This document shows positions 8,075-16,947 of a stretch of 32,073 bases of DNA, piece by piece (position 1 is the first letter of the stretch; the number at the start of each line of letters is the position of its first letter). A program made the position numbers and the translations under genes. The stretch is taken from the NCBI GenBank assembly GCA_017630735.1, contig JAGBUS010000125.1, positions 1 through 32,073 on the forward strand, in the 5' to 3' direction. The DNA is from Alistipes sp. GTDB taxonomy: Bacteria; Bacteroidota; Bacteroidia; Bacteroidales; Rikenellaceae. Below the pieces are notes generated by a model. It saw only the letters and a program-made list of their open reading frames with translations, ran no database searches and was not told where the DNA came from.

Positions 8075-9523
8075 TTAACGCTTCTTAAGCTCGGCATCGA
8101 ATGTCTTCTTACCATCGCCGTAAGCAGTGTGAACACTTGGACCTGAGATACAGCCACCGTCACATACCATCACCTCGATGAACTGTGCTGGAGCCTTGCC
8201 AGTCTTGCCGTAAGCCTTCAAGAGAGCAACGTTCTTCTTGTTGAGACCAGCAATCTGCAATGTTGTGAAATCAATCTTGCCAGCTACCAACTCCTTAACA
8301 GCTGCTGTTACACCACCATTCTCTGCAAAGCCGTGAGCTGAGCGACGTGATGCACAATCAACTGGGTGAACGTTAGCCTCGCCAAGCTCAATGTTCATAC
8401 CACCAAGGATAGCGTGAATCTCCTCGTAAGTAAGGATGAAGTCTACCTTACCCTTCAAGTCCTCACGACGAGCCTCCTTACGCTTTGCGATACAAGGACC
8501 TACGAAGACAACCTTCGCATTAGGATACTTCTCGCGTGCGAGGTCTGCGGTGTAGACCATAGGTGAGTATGTAGATGAGATGTACTTCTGAAGCTCTGGA
8601 GCGTGCTTGCGTGCCATCTCCATATATGAAGGACAGCAAGATGTGGTCATAAATGGCTGACCCTCCTCCATCTTCTCTGCGAACTCGTGAGTCTCCTTCT
8701 CGGTAGTAATCTCTGCACCACGTGCTACCTCGATAACATCCTTGAAACCGATAGCCTTAATAGCACCGTATACCTGCTCTGTAGGCACATTGTACTGTGA
8801 GAGGATAGATGGAGCAACCATTGCTACAACCTCCTCACCACGGCGAATTGCCTGCAAGATATCGAATACCTGAGAAATCTCGAAGATAGCACCGAAAGGA
8901 CAAGCATTCATACACTTACCGCAGTAGATACACTTTGTCTCGTCGATATGCTCAACACCGTACTCGTCCTTAGAGATAGCACCAACTGGACATGCCTCCT
9001 CACAAGGTACAGGGATGTAAACAATAGCGTGATAAGGACACGCAGCGTGACACTTACCGCAGCTGATACAGATGCTGTGGTCGATCTTACCCTGTGATGT
9101 CTCAGGATCGAAGACGATAGCATTCTTAGGACATGCGTGAGAACATGCACGAGCCACACAACCACGGCAAAGATTTGTAATATCGTAGTTAGTGCGTACA
9201 CAAGAAGAACAAGCTTCGTCGATAACGCACATAATGTTATCCTTGATCTTCTCGCGGTCGAGAGCCATCTTTGCATAATCCGATAGTGGCATCAATTCAT
9301 CCTTCTCATCGGTCATATCATAGCCAAGAAGTGGCAATGACTTATATTTCCATACTGCGCGCTCCTTATGGATGCAGCAACGACCACGAACCTGAGAGTT
9401 ACGTGGACTAAATTCGATAGGTACTCGGTCGATCTGCTCAACGAGTTTACCTTCATTCCAGAGGCCTACGAGTTTCGTAAGAAGTCTCTGGCGCACGATC
9501 ATAACATTATTCTTAATTGCCAT
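8075..9523 (-). CDS. hydA: Monomeric [FeFe] hydrogenase, group B type
   Basis: A 482-residue ferredoxin-linked hydrogenase that reversibly reduces protons to H2. Three H-cluster motifs are intact: L1 TTSCCPSY (293-300), L2 GPCIAKRKE (342-350), L3 EVMVCDGGCISG (450-461). The cluster cysteines are Cys297, Cys344, Cys454 and Cys458. The N-terminal half carries a cysteine-rich segment (99-131) and two ferredoxin-like regions (CISCGKCHAACP at 152-162; CIYCGKCMNACP at 198-209). I see no NADH- or NADPH-binding region. The L1 and L2 variants and the short N-terminus suggest group B (my recollection of the family). The frame runs to 9607, but that start lies upstream of the -7 box at 9552-9559; the ATG at 9523 (MAIKNNVMIVRQR) is preferred. 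First gene of hydA-E-G-F. Confidence 0.95.
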   Translation of the reverse strand: MAIKNNVMIVRQRLLTKLVGLWNEGKLVEQIDRVPIEFSPRNSQVRGRCCIHKERAVWKYKSLPLLGYDMTDEKDELMPLSDYAKMALDREKIKDNIMCVIDEACSSCVRTNYDITNLCRGCVARACSHACPKNAIVFDPETSQGKIDHSICISCGKCHAACPYHAIVYIPVPCEEACPVGAISKDEYGVEHIDETKCIYCGKCMNACPFGAIFEISQVFDILQAIRRGEEVVAMVAPSILSQYNVPTEQVYGAIKAIGFKDVIEVARGAEITTEKETHEFAEKMEEGQPFMTTSCCPSYMEMARKHAPELQKYISSTYSPMVYTADLAREKYPNAKVVFVGPCIAKRKEARREDLKGKVDFILTYEEIHAILGGMNIELGEANVHPVDCASRRSAHGFAENGGVTAAVKELVAGKIDFTTLQIAGLNKKNVALLKAYGKTGKAPAQFIEVMVCDGGCISGPSVHTAYGDGKKTFDAELKKR

Positions 9524-9551
9524 ACGATAAAAGTTGGGTTTTTCAATTGAG

Positions 9552-9559
9552 CAAAGATA
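9552..9559 (-). promoter_or_regulatory. Probable -7 box of the hyd operon promoter
   Basis: Minus-strand TATCTTTG, with the hydA ATG about 29 bases downstream. No good TTG appears 19-20 bases upstream, so the -33 box is weak or the promoter needs an activator. Confidence 0.5.
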
Positions 9560-9672
9560 ATAATTTTTACGCCAAACACATAATTGTTTTACCCTTTTTT
9601 TATACAATATAGTGCTTTTATATGTTATGTTGCTATTTTTTGTTGTAGAATGTCGCTATTTATCTAATAATA

Positions 9673-9699
9673 AAGGTGACTCCTCACAAGAATCACCTT
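9673..9699 (-). terminator. Terminator after yidC
   Basis: Minus-strand 10-bp stem AAGGTGATTC/GAGTCACCTT with one G-U pair and a 7-base loop, followed by TTATTATT. It lies 27 bases past the yidC stop and isolates the hyd operon from the pyrG-yidC genes. Confidence 0.75.
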
Positions 9700-9726
9700 C
9701 ATTATATATAAATATATGTACTTTAC

Positions 9727-11658
9727 CTATCGACGCTGCTGGCGACGCATCTCACGGTTGATAGTCATCTGATCCTGCTGCTGCTTCAATGCCTCCTCGT
9801 AGCGAGCCTGGAACTTCGACTTCTTGCGTGGCTTGTGTGACAAGAGCTTCTCGCGCACCTTCTCGTCGTTTACAGTACGACGAATGGCGAACATAATAAT
9901 CATTGTAAAGATCTGTGATAGGAAGTAGTAGTAGCACAAACCTGATGAGAAGCTATTCATCACGCAGAGCATCATGAGTGGCATGAAGTATACCATCATG
10001 AACTTCATCATGCCTGCACCTGGCTGACCAGCTGTTGTTGCAGCCTGCTGCTTGTAGGTGATGAACGAGTATCCGAACAATGACAATGTCATCAACAATG
10101 CAAAGAGACTGATGTGGTCACCATAGAATGGGATGTTGAATGGCAACTCCACAATGCTATCGTATGTTGAAAGGTCGTCAGCCCAAAGGAAACTCTCACC
10201 ACGAAGTTCAATACTTGCAGGGAAGAAGCGGAACATAGCCCAGAGAATAGGCATCTGAATGAGGAGAGGCAAGCAACCGCCCATAGGGTTAATACCAACC
10301 TTCTGGTATAGCTCCATGGTAGCCTGCTGCTTCTTCATTGCATCGTCAGGATTAGGGAACTTCTGGTTGATAGCCTCAATCTCAGGACGAATAGCACGCA
10401 TCTTTGCTGTTGACATGTAACTCTTGTATGTAAGAGGTAGGATTACAGCCTTAACAAAGAGTGTAAGAATAAGAATGATTAGACCGAAGCCAAGACCATG
10501 GTTGCTCAACCAGTGGAAGATAGGTATTGTGATATACTTATTCCACCAGCCAATCAACAAACCACCCATAGGGATAATCTCCTGGAGATTTGCCTTCTCG
10601 CCCATAAACTCTACCTTCTTCATAATGCGGTAGTCGTTAGGACCATAATAGAAAGCGAAATTATACTTGTCCAAGCCCTCGGTGTAAGGTATGCTGATAG
10701 TAGCATCAAACTCCTTAACGAAACCTACAGTCTCATTCTTTGCAGTCTTGAAGCTGAGTGATGCATCGATGTTGTTCTCAGCAATAAATGCAGATGAGAA
10801 GTACTGCTGCTTAAAGGCTATCCAGTTGAGAGCCTCAACATCCTCACGCTCACCATTTGAATCGAGCTCCTCCAACTCATCGTCAGAATAGTATTCGATG
10901 GTTGTAGCCATTGACTCATTCTGGAAGCTACGCTCATTCTTGTTTGAACGGTTGCTCCAGTTAAGTGTGATGGCATTATCGCGAAGAAGTGAAGTCGCGT
11001 TGTGCTGGTTGATTGTGAAGTCAACGAGGTAGTCACGGCTTGCATCGCCAGTATTGTATACAGTGTATACATACTCTACCCATGCATCCAAATCAATGTT
11101 GAGGCGCATCTTAACTACGCTTCGGTCATCAAGAGTCTCTACCGATGGAGTGAAGTAGTAGTCGTTTGTGTTGAGAGGCTGCTCCGAACCATTGCGGTAG
11201 ATGGCAATACCCATCTTCGCACTATTTGGTACCATGAGCTGTACATTCTCATCACGCTCACCCTCCTCATAACGAGTGTAGTTCTTAAGTGTAACATCCA
11301 CGATTTTACCACCGAGGTTGTCAAAAACTACGCTCATAAACTCATTCTCGATAGTCTTGAGCTCTGATGTGCCCTGTGTCGCAGCATATAGAGTAGAGCC
11401 ATGATGATAAATCTCGGCATTCATCTTCTCTACATTGGCAATTGAGTCACGTATATTACGCTCCTCCTCTGTCATCTGCTCCTCAAGCAATCGCTCTGCC
11501 TCTTGCTCAGCAACACGCTTTGCACGCTCAGCCTGCTCCTTCTTTGCCTTCTCTTTAAGCACCTCTTGCTGCTTCTCCATCTCGTGAGCCTGATAGAATG
11601 AGTAGCCCACGAAAAGAGCAATCATCAGCACAATGCCAATAATCGTATTCTTATTCAT
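9727..11658 (-). CDS. yidC: Membrane protein insertase YidC
   Basis: A 643-residue inner-membrane insertase for Sec-dependent and Sec-independent proteins. TM1 lies at about 5-22, followed by a charged, probably coiled region (26-65). A large periplasmic beta domain spans about 80-365. The OxaA core begins near 385 with GLGFGLIILILTLFVKAVILP, followed by the cytoplasmic AKMRAIRPEIEAI region. Further TM segments run to about 605, and the tail is strongly basic (ending MRRQQRR), as is usual for ribosome contact. Length is normal for a Gram-negative YidC. It follows pyrG by 65 bases and is the last gene before a terminator. Confidence 0.97.
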   Translation of the reverse strand: MNKNTIIGIVLMIALFVGYSFYQAHEMEKQQEVLKEKAKKEQAERAKRVAEQEAERLLEEQMTEEERNIRDSIANVEKMNAEIYHHGSTLYAATQGTSELKTIENEFMSVVFDNLGGKIVDVTLKNYTRYEEGERDENVQLMVPNSAKMGIAIYRNGSEQPLNTNDYYFTPSVETLDDRSVVKMRLNIDLDAWVEYVYTVYNTGDASRDYLVDFTINQHNATSLLRDNAITLNWSNRSNKNERSFQNESMATTIEYYSDDELEELDSNGEREDVEALNWIAFKQQYFSSAFIAENNIDASLSFKTAKNETVGFVKEFDATISIPYTEGLDKYNFAFYYGPNDYRIMKKVEFMGEKANLQEIIPMGGLLIGWWNKYITIPIFHWLSNHGLGFGLIILILTLFVKAVILPLTYKSYMSTAKMRAIRPEIEAINQKFPNPDDAMKKQQATMELYQKVGINPMGGCLPLLIQMPILWAMFRFFPASIELRGESFLWADDLSTYDSIVELPFNIPFYGDHISLFALLMTLSLFGYSFITYKQQAATTAGQPGAGMMKFMMVYFMPLMMLCVMNSFSSGLCYYYFLSQIFTMIIMFAIRRTVNDEKVREKLLSHKPRKKSKFQARYEEALKQQQDQMTINREMRRQQRR

Positions 11659-11723
11659 CTCTAAGAGTTATACCACCCTCACGGTGGTTGTTAGTATTCT
11701 GTGTAAACGGTAATATTTTATAC

Positions 11724-13349
11724 TTATTTTGCCTGCTCATCGCGATATGCAAGAGCCTCCTTCACAAATCGTACGAAGAGTGGGTGTGGATTTGCGGCTG
11801 TAGAGTGGTACTCAGGGTGATATTGTGTACCTACAAACCAACGGTGTGATGGAATCTCAACAACCTCTACCAAGCCAGTGTCAGGGTTAGTACCTACTGC
11901 CTTCATGCCAGCAGCCTCGAAGTCAGCGAGGAATTCACTGTTGAACTCATAACGGTGGCGGTGACGCTCTACAACATTCTCTGAGCCATAAGCCTCTGCT
12001 GAGCGTGAGCCTGCTGCGAGGTGGCAAGGGTAACCTCCGAGACGCATTGTGCCACCCTTAGCTGTAACCTTCTTCTGCTCCTCCATAAGGTCGATAACGG
12101 CGTGCTTAGTCTGAGCCATCTCGCTTGAGTTGGCGTCATTCCAGCCAAGGACGTTGCGTGCAAACTCGATAACGGCGCACTGCATACCAAGGCAGATACC
12201 GAAGAATGGAACGTTATTCTCACGAGCATAGCGTACTGCAACGAGCTTACCCTCGATACCACGATTACCAAAACCAGGGGCAACCATGATAGCCGACATA
12301 TTGCCAAGGTGCTCCTTAACATTGTCGATAGTGAGACGCTCAGAATTTACATAGTGAAGCTTTACCTTCACCTCGTTTACAGTACCTGCGTGGATGAATG
12401 ACTCGCTGATAGACTTGTATGCGTCAGGAAGCTCTGTGTACTTACCCACCAAAGCGATATCTACAATGCTCTTAGGATTCTTGATACGCTCAACGAATGC
12501 TTCCCACTCTGTCATATCTGGCTCCTGATCTGCCTCCAAGCCGAGCTTCTCAAGAAGTACGCCATCGAGATTTTGTGCGTGCATGCGCAAAGGTACCTCA
12601 TAGATTGTAGGAACGTCGATAGACTCTACAACAGCCTCTGGTGCAACATTGCAGAACAAAGCAACCTTGCGACGTACATCCTCACCAAGGATATGCTCTG
12701 AACGAAGTACCAATACATCTGGCTGCAAACCGTATGAAAGAAGCTCCTTAACAGAGTGCTGTGTAGGCTTTGTCTTAAGCTCACCTGATGCTGCCATGTA
12801 TGGAATGAGTGTCAAGTGTACAAGAACGGTGTTCTGGTAGCCCAACTGATAGCGGAGCTGACGTACAGACTCGATAAATGGGAGTGACTCGATATCGCCT
12901 ACAGTACCACCTATCTCAGTGATGATAACATCGTACTTCTTAGTTGCGCCAAGTAGCTGAACGCGACGCTTAATCTCATCAGTGATATGAGGGATAACCT
13001 GTACGGTCTTACCCAAAAACTCACCACTACGCTCCTTCTCAATCACACACTGGTAAATCTTACCTGTGGTAACGTTGTTGTTGCGTGTTGTCTGTATAGA
13101 TGTGAAACGCTCGTAGTGACCGAGGTCGAGGTCTGTCTCTGTACCATCCTCAGTAACGTAGCACTCACCATGCTCGTATGGGTTGAGGGTTCCTGGGTCA
13201 ACGTTGATATATGGGTCGAGTTTCTGAATTGTTACAGAGTATCCGCGAGCCTGGAGTAGACGTGCGATAGATGCTGAGATAATACCCTTACCAAGTGATG
13301 ATGCAACACCACCAGTAACAAATATGTACTTTGGCTTAGAAAGTTTCAT
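11724..13349 (-). CDS. pyrG: CTP synthase
   Basis: A 541-residue enzyme that aminates UTP to CTP with glutamine and ATP. The amidoligase domain begins KYIFVTGGVASSLGKG (7-22), with DPYINVDPGTLNP and the EIGGTVGDIES motif further on. The C-terminal class I glutamine amidotransferase has the triad Cys386 (FFGICLGMQ), His511 and Glu513 (QYHPEYHS). Full length. It lies 54 bases downstream of the DUF349 gene and 65 upstream of yidC. I see no pyrG-type attenuator in the short leader. Confidence 0.98.
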   Translation of the reverse strand: MKLSKPKYIFVTGGVASSLGKGIISASIARLLQARGYSVTIQKLDPYINVDPGTLNPYEHGECYVTEDGTETDLDLGHYERFTSIQTTRNNNVTTGKIYQCVIEKERSGEFLGKTVQVIPHITDEIKRRVQLLGATKKYDVIITEIGGTVGDIESLPFIESVRQLRYQLGYQNTVLVHLTLIPYMAASGELKTKPTQHSVKELLSYGLQPDVLVLRSEHILGEDVRRKVALFCNVAPEAVVESIDVPTIYEVPLRMHAQNLDGVLLEKLGLEADQEPDMTEWEAFVERIKNPKSIVDIALVGKYTELPDAYKSISESFIHAGTVNEVKVKLHYVNSERLTIDNVKEHLGNMSAIMVAPGFGNRGIEGKLVAVRYARENNVPFFGICLGMQCAVIEFARNVLGWNDANSSEMAQTKHAVIDLMEEQKKVTAKGGTMRLGGYPCHLAAGSRSAEAYGSENVVERHRHRYEFNSEFLADFEAAGMKAVGTNPDTGLVEVVEIPSHRWFVGTQYHPEYHSTAANPHPLFVRFVKEALAYRDEQAK

Positions 13350-13403
13350 AATATTATGTTTTTTATTATTTATCTTCTTTCAAAAAGTTATTTCGGTAAA
13401 TGC

Positions 13404-15338
13404 TTAAGCGTTGTGTGCCTCCTGATCGTCGATAAGCTTAATCTTCTCGATAATCTCTGCCATATCACGCTTCGTGCGCTCTATCTTCTCGCGTACGTCA
13501 GCGATAAGAGCCTCGGCGTTCTTTGACTTAGAGAAGAAACCTATGTTATTCTCAAGAAGTGCGATATCCTGCTCCATCTGGCGAACTTTGTTGAATAGAC
13601 GCTCGCGCTCAGAACGAAGCTGACCATTGTTCTTCATGTTAGACACTCGCTCGCGGAAACGGTTCATTGAACGATCACGCTCCGAAGAACGTAGAGTGGC
13701 AAACATTGTATCAACAATTGCCTTGTACTCCTTCTGGAGGCTATCCTTAAACTTGATAGGTACAAATCCTATCTGGCTCCAACGACGCTGGAACTCCTTG
13801 ATAGCATCGAAGCCACCAGCCTTGATGTCTGTAGATTTCATCTCCTCAAGTAGAGCCTGCTTAAGCTTAAGGTTCTCCTCATGCTGGTTGTCTACAGTAG
13901 CAAAGTGTGCTGCCTTGCGCTCAAAGAACTTGTCGCATGCTGCGCGGAAACGCTTCCAAATAACATCTGAGTGACGACGTGCTACTGGACCTACCTGCTT
14001 CCAACGTGCCTGGAGGGCGATTAACTCATCGGTAGCACGCTTCCAATCCTCTGAAAGGGCGAGTGCTTCAGCCTCGGCACATAGCTCATTCTTTAGTGCG
14101 AGGTTGTGCTCCATCTCATTCTTCTGACCTGCGTAGAACTCGCGCTTATGCTCAAAGAACTTGTCGCATGCTGCGCGGAAACGCTCATAGATGCGGTTGT
14201 TATCCTTCTTTGGAGCAAAACCGATAGTCTTCCATACCTTCTGAATCTCCAAAAGCTCCTCGCTTGCCTTATTCCACTCCTTGCGTGAAAGAGTAGGACG
14301 TGCAACTAAAGCCTCGGTCTTTTCGCAAAGCTCAAGCTTTAGTGCGAGGTTCTTCATCTGCTCAGCCTTAAGGCTCTCGAAGTGCTCCTGATGACGCTTA
14401 TTGATTCGGCTTGAAGCCTCCTTGAAACGCTCCCAAAGAGTCTCCTTAAACTCGATAGATACAGGACCTGTCTCACGCCACTCGTCATGTAGCTTCTGAA
14501 GACGGCGGAAAGCCTCTACAATCTGAGGCTCAAGAGTCAACTCCTCTGCCTGCTCACAAAGAGCAATCTTAATCTCATAGTTCTTCTTAAGATCGAGATC
14601 GCGAAGCTCCTTGTTAATCTTTATGAAGTTGTAGAAATTCTCAACGTGTAGGTTGTAGGTCTCCCAAAGATCCTTAACATTCTGCTGAGGAACCAAGCCA
14701 ATCTCCTTCCAACGCTGCTGCAACTCGCGGAAACGAGAGAAGGTGGTGTTCATAGTCTCATCAGAGTTGATAAGCTCCTTAAGCTCATCGATAATTGCGA
14801 GCTTTAGCTTAAGGTTCTCCTCTTTGTTAGCCTCTAATTCTGCGATGTGCTTATCGCGCTCGTTGCGGTAAAGTGCAAATAGCTCCTTGAAACGAATTTC
14901 ATCGGCACATGGTGATGGTGTGAATGTCTCCTCATTACCACCAGCCTCAATATATGCCTTGCGCTCAGCCTCCACCTTAGCGCGGTGCTGCTTGTAGAAC
15001 GCAATCTTGATGGCCTCAACTACGGGGCGTAGTGTTTGTACTGGCTCAGACTCAATCTTTTGAGCAAAAAGAGCAACTAACTCTGCTTCGCTTAGTCCTG
15101 AGATGTCATCTCCAATTGCTGGTGATGCTGCCTCTTCCTCTGCTGTCTCTTCGCCAATTTCAAGTCCCGCCTCGTCAGCTGCAAGGGCAGCCTCCTCATC
15201 TGCGAAGTTCTCACTCATCTTGTTTGCGAGAGCGTCAATCTCAGAGTTGTTGATTGTCTCGGTAGTAGTCTGCGCATCTTCGGCAATAGTGCCGACAGGC
15301 TCCTCAAGAGCCGTAAGGTTAATTTTTTCAGTAGCCAT
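13404..15338 (-). CDS. DUF349-repeat protein
   Basis: A 644-residue, very helical and highly charged protein. An acidic, Glu/Ala-rich N-terminus (about 1-95) is probably disordered. Five DUF349 repeats follow, recognised by a core like 'LQxRWKxxGxVP': LQQRWKEIGLVP, LHDEWRETGPVS, IQKVWKTIGFAP, LQARWKQVGPVA, FQRRWSQIGFVP. A C-terminal coiled coil covers about 560-640. The molecular function of DUF349 is not established to my knowledge. There are no transmembrane segments, so it is probably cytoplasmic. It heads a possible DUF349-pyrG-yidC transcript with its own promoter. Repeats 3 and 4 share a perfect 36-bp stretch, see the repeat entry. Confidence 0.85.
   Translation of the reverse strand: MATEKINLTALEEPVGTIAEDAQTTTETINNSEIDALANKMSENFADEEAALAADEAGLEIGEETAEEEAASPAIGDDISGLSEAELVALFAQKIESEPVQTLRPVVEAIKIAFYKQHRAKVEAERKAYIEAGGNEETFTPSPCADEIRFKELFALYRNERDKHIAELEANKEENLKLKLAIIDELKELINSDETMNTTFSRFRELQQRWKEIGLVPQQNVKDLWETYNLHVENFYNFIKINKELRDLDLKKNYEIKIALCEQAEELTLEPQIVEAFRRLQKLHDEWRETGPVSIEFKETLWERFKEASSRINKRHQEHFESLKAEQMKNLALKLELCEKTEALVARPTLSRKEWNKASEELLEIQKVWKTIGFAPKKDNNRIYERFRAACDKFFEHKREFYAGQKNEMEHNLALKNELCAEAEALALSEDWKRATDELIALQARWKQVGPVARRHSDVIWKRFRAACDKFFERKAAHFATVDNQHEENLKLKQALLEEMKSTDIKAGGFDAIKEFQRRWSQIGFVPIKFKDSLQKEYKAIVDTMFATLRSSERDRSMNRFRERVSNMKNNGQLRSERERLFNKVRQMEQDIALLENNIGFFSKSKNAEALIADVREKIERTKRDMAEIIEKIKLIDDQEAHNA
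13919..14185 (-). repeat. Perfect 36-bp direct repeat inside the DUF349 gene
   Basis: The 36 bases at 13919-13954 recur exactly at 14150-14185, a distance of 231 bases or 77 codons, one DUF349 unit. Both encode RFRAACDKFFE. The flanking DNA of the two units differs much more. Confidence 0.85.
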
Positions 15339-15389
15339 CGTTATGATATTTTAAGTTGATTTCTCGCAACGCGCAATGCGTTATTCGTG

Positions 15390-15420
15390 CAAATATACAT
15401 AATATTAATCAAAAAACAAT
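15390..15420 (-). promoter_or_regulatory. Promoter for the DUF349 gene
   Basis: Minus-strand ATTG (15420-15417), a 19-base spacer, TATATTTG (15397-15390). Predicted leader about 45 bases. Confidence 0.65.
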
Positions 15421-15589
15421 GATGTTTATATAATTATTTTATTACGGGTTGTTTTTGATGTGGTGAAATAGGCAAAATATCATCTATAAGTAATATTGAA
15501 TAAAGATAAATAAAACATGTGTTGTGACTATAAAAATGTTGCTGCTTACCTACGGAAATTTGGGATGATAAAAAAAAGTTGAAAATTGG

Positions 15590-15620
15590 TTGGAAAGTCA
15601 GCCGAAAATTATTATCTTTG
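15590..15620 (+). promoter_or_regulatory. Promoter for ackA-ptb-buk operon
   Basis: TTG (15590-15592), a 20-base spacer, TATCTTTG (15613-15620). Transcription should start near 15625, leaving an 80-base leader. Confidence 0.75.
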
Positions 15621-15629
15621 TGTTGTTTT

Positions 15630-15679
15630 CGAGTGTACTTGGATTAATCATGTGTATGCACTCGATATTCGTTCGAATA
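15630..15679 (+). promoter_or_regulatory. Structured 5' leader of ackA mRNA
   Basis: Two possible hairpins: CGAGTG (15630-15635) with CACTCG (15659-15664), and TATTC-GTTC-GAATA (15666-15679). The second sits about 26 bases before the start codon. There is no T tract, so this is not an obvious attenuator. It could stabilise the mRNA. Confidence 0.35.
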
Positions 15680-15705
15680 CTATTAACTAAAAAATATTTA
15701 AAGAG

Positions 15706-16908
15706 ATGGTAATTTTGGTTCTCAATTGCGGTAGCTCGTCTATCAAGTATCAGGTACTCGATGTTGTAGAGTCATCGCACACGCTCTTGGCCAAGGGTCT
15801 CGTGGAGCGTATCGGTCTTGCAGAGGGTGACCTCACACACAAGCCACAGGGTAAGGATAAGTTTGAGTTGCATTGCCCAATTCCTGATCACACAACTGGT
15901 ATACGTTTGGTTCTTGATGCTTTGACACACGAGGAGCATGGTGTGATTAAGTCGCTTGATGAGTTGAAGGCTGCAGGTCACCGTGTAGCTCATGGTGGTG
16001 AGTTCTTTACAGATAGCTGTCTTGTAGATGATGATGTTAAGGCTAAGATCGAGTCTTTGTACTCTATCGCACCTCTTCACAACCCAGCAAACCTTGAGGG
16101 TATTCTCTCTATGGAGAAGGTGTTGCCAGGTATTAAGCAGGTGGCTGTATTCGATACATCTTTCCACCATACAATTCCTGCAATCAACTATTTGTATGCT
16201 ATTCCTTATGAGTATTATGAGAAGTATCGTGTTCGTAAGTACGGTTTCCACGGTACAAGCCATAAGTTTGTAGCTCGCGTTGGTGCTGAGATGTTCGGTC
16301 TCGATTTTGAGAACGCTAAGATTGTTACTTGCCACATCGGTAATGGTGCTTCTGTTACTGCAGTTAAGAATGGTAAGTCTTTCGATACATCTATGGGTTT
16401 CTCTCCACTTGATGGTCTTGTGATGGGTACACGTGCTGGTTCTATGGACGTAAGTGCAGCTACTTATATCGCAGCTAAGGAGGGTATGTCATACGCTGAG
16501 CTCGACAATATGCTCAACAAGAAGTCAGGTGTTCAGGGTATCACTGGCATCTCAAGCGATATGCGTGATATCGATGCTGCTTACGATGAGGGTAACGAGC
16601 GCGCTATCATCGCTCGCGATATGTATTGCAACCGCATCAAGAAGTTCGTAGGTGAGTATGCTGTAGAGATGGGTGGCGTAGACCTCGTAATCTTCACAGG
16701 TGGTGTTGGTGAGAACTCTCCAGAGGTTCGTGAGTATGTACTCTCAAATATGGAGTTTATGGGTATCGATTTCGATGCTGTTCGTAACCGTGGTAAGCGT
16801 GGTACTGACTATGAGATTACAGCTGAGGGCTCACGCGTTAAGGCTGCCGTAATCTGCACAGACGAGGAGTTGGTAATCGCTAAGGATACATACCGTCTTA
16901 CAAAGTAA
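15706..16908 (+). CDS. ackA: Acetate kinase
   Basis: A 400-residue acetate kinase of the ASKHA fold. It converts acetyl phosphate plus ADP to acetate plus ATP. Motifs: phosphate-1 loop LVLNCGSSSIKYQV (4-17), GHRVAHGGEFF, the VFDTSFHHTIP segment, GNGASVTAV, and MGTRAGSMDVSA, with TGGVGENSPEVRE near the end. Length is normal. It heads a plus-strand operon; ptb follows after 39 bases. Glycine, alanine and valine codons are dominated by GGT, GCT and GTT in this gene and in ptb and buk, unlike the more mixed usage in the flippase, which suggests high expression. It may also accept propionate, which cannot be judged from sequence. Confidence 0.97.
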   Translation: MVILVLNCGSSSIKYQVLDVVESSHTLLAKGLVERIGLAEGDLTHKPQGKDKFELHCPIPDHTTGIRLVLDALTHEEHGVIKSLDELKAAGHRVAHGGEFFTDSCLVDDDVKAKIESLYSIAPLHNPANLEGILSMEKVLPGIKQVAVFDTSFHHTIPAINYLYAIPYEYYEKYRVRKYGFHGTSHKFVARVGAEMFGLDFENAKIVTCHIGNGASVTAVKNGKSFDTSMGFSPLDGLVMGTRAGSMDVSAATYIAAKEGMSYAELDNMLNKKSGVQGITGISSDMRDIDAAYDEGNERAIIARDMYCNRIKKFVGEYAVEMGGVDLVIFTGGVGENSPEVREYVLSNMEFMGIDFDAVRNRGKRGTDYEITAEGSRVKAAVICTDEELVIAKDTYRLTK

Positions 16909-16947
16909 AAAGAAAAATAATTATTAACTATAAAACATTGAACAATT

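Larger units (their letters stand above)
15339..15705. other. 367-bp divergent intergenic region (DUF349 gene / ackA)
   Basis: Very A/T-rich. It holds a minus-strand promoter near the DUF349 gene (15390-15420), a plus-strand promoter (15590-15620) and the structured ackA leader. The middle (about 15421-15589) shows no gene and no motif I can name. Confidence 0.7.

Noticed and set aside
9524..9607. Longer hydA start
   Set aside because: It lies upstream of the probable -7 box, and the extension has no family resemblance.
11674..11688. CCACC-CTCAC-GGTGG stem between pyrG and yidC
   Set aside because: Short, without a T tract. It is not convincing as a terminator or attenuator.
13404..15338. 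Repeated DNA in the DUF349 gene as a possible CRISPR or tandem array
   Set aside because: The spacing is 231 bases in a coding frame and follows protein repeats.
15772..16335. 187-residue antisense frame inside ackA
   Set aside because: It arises from the codon bias of ackA, with no family resemblance and no promoter or ribosome site. The antisense frame at 16924-17352 is the same case.
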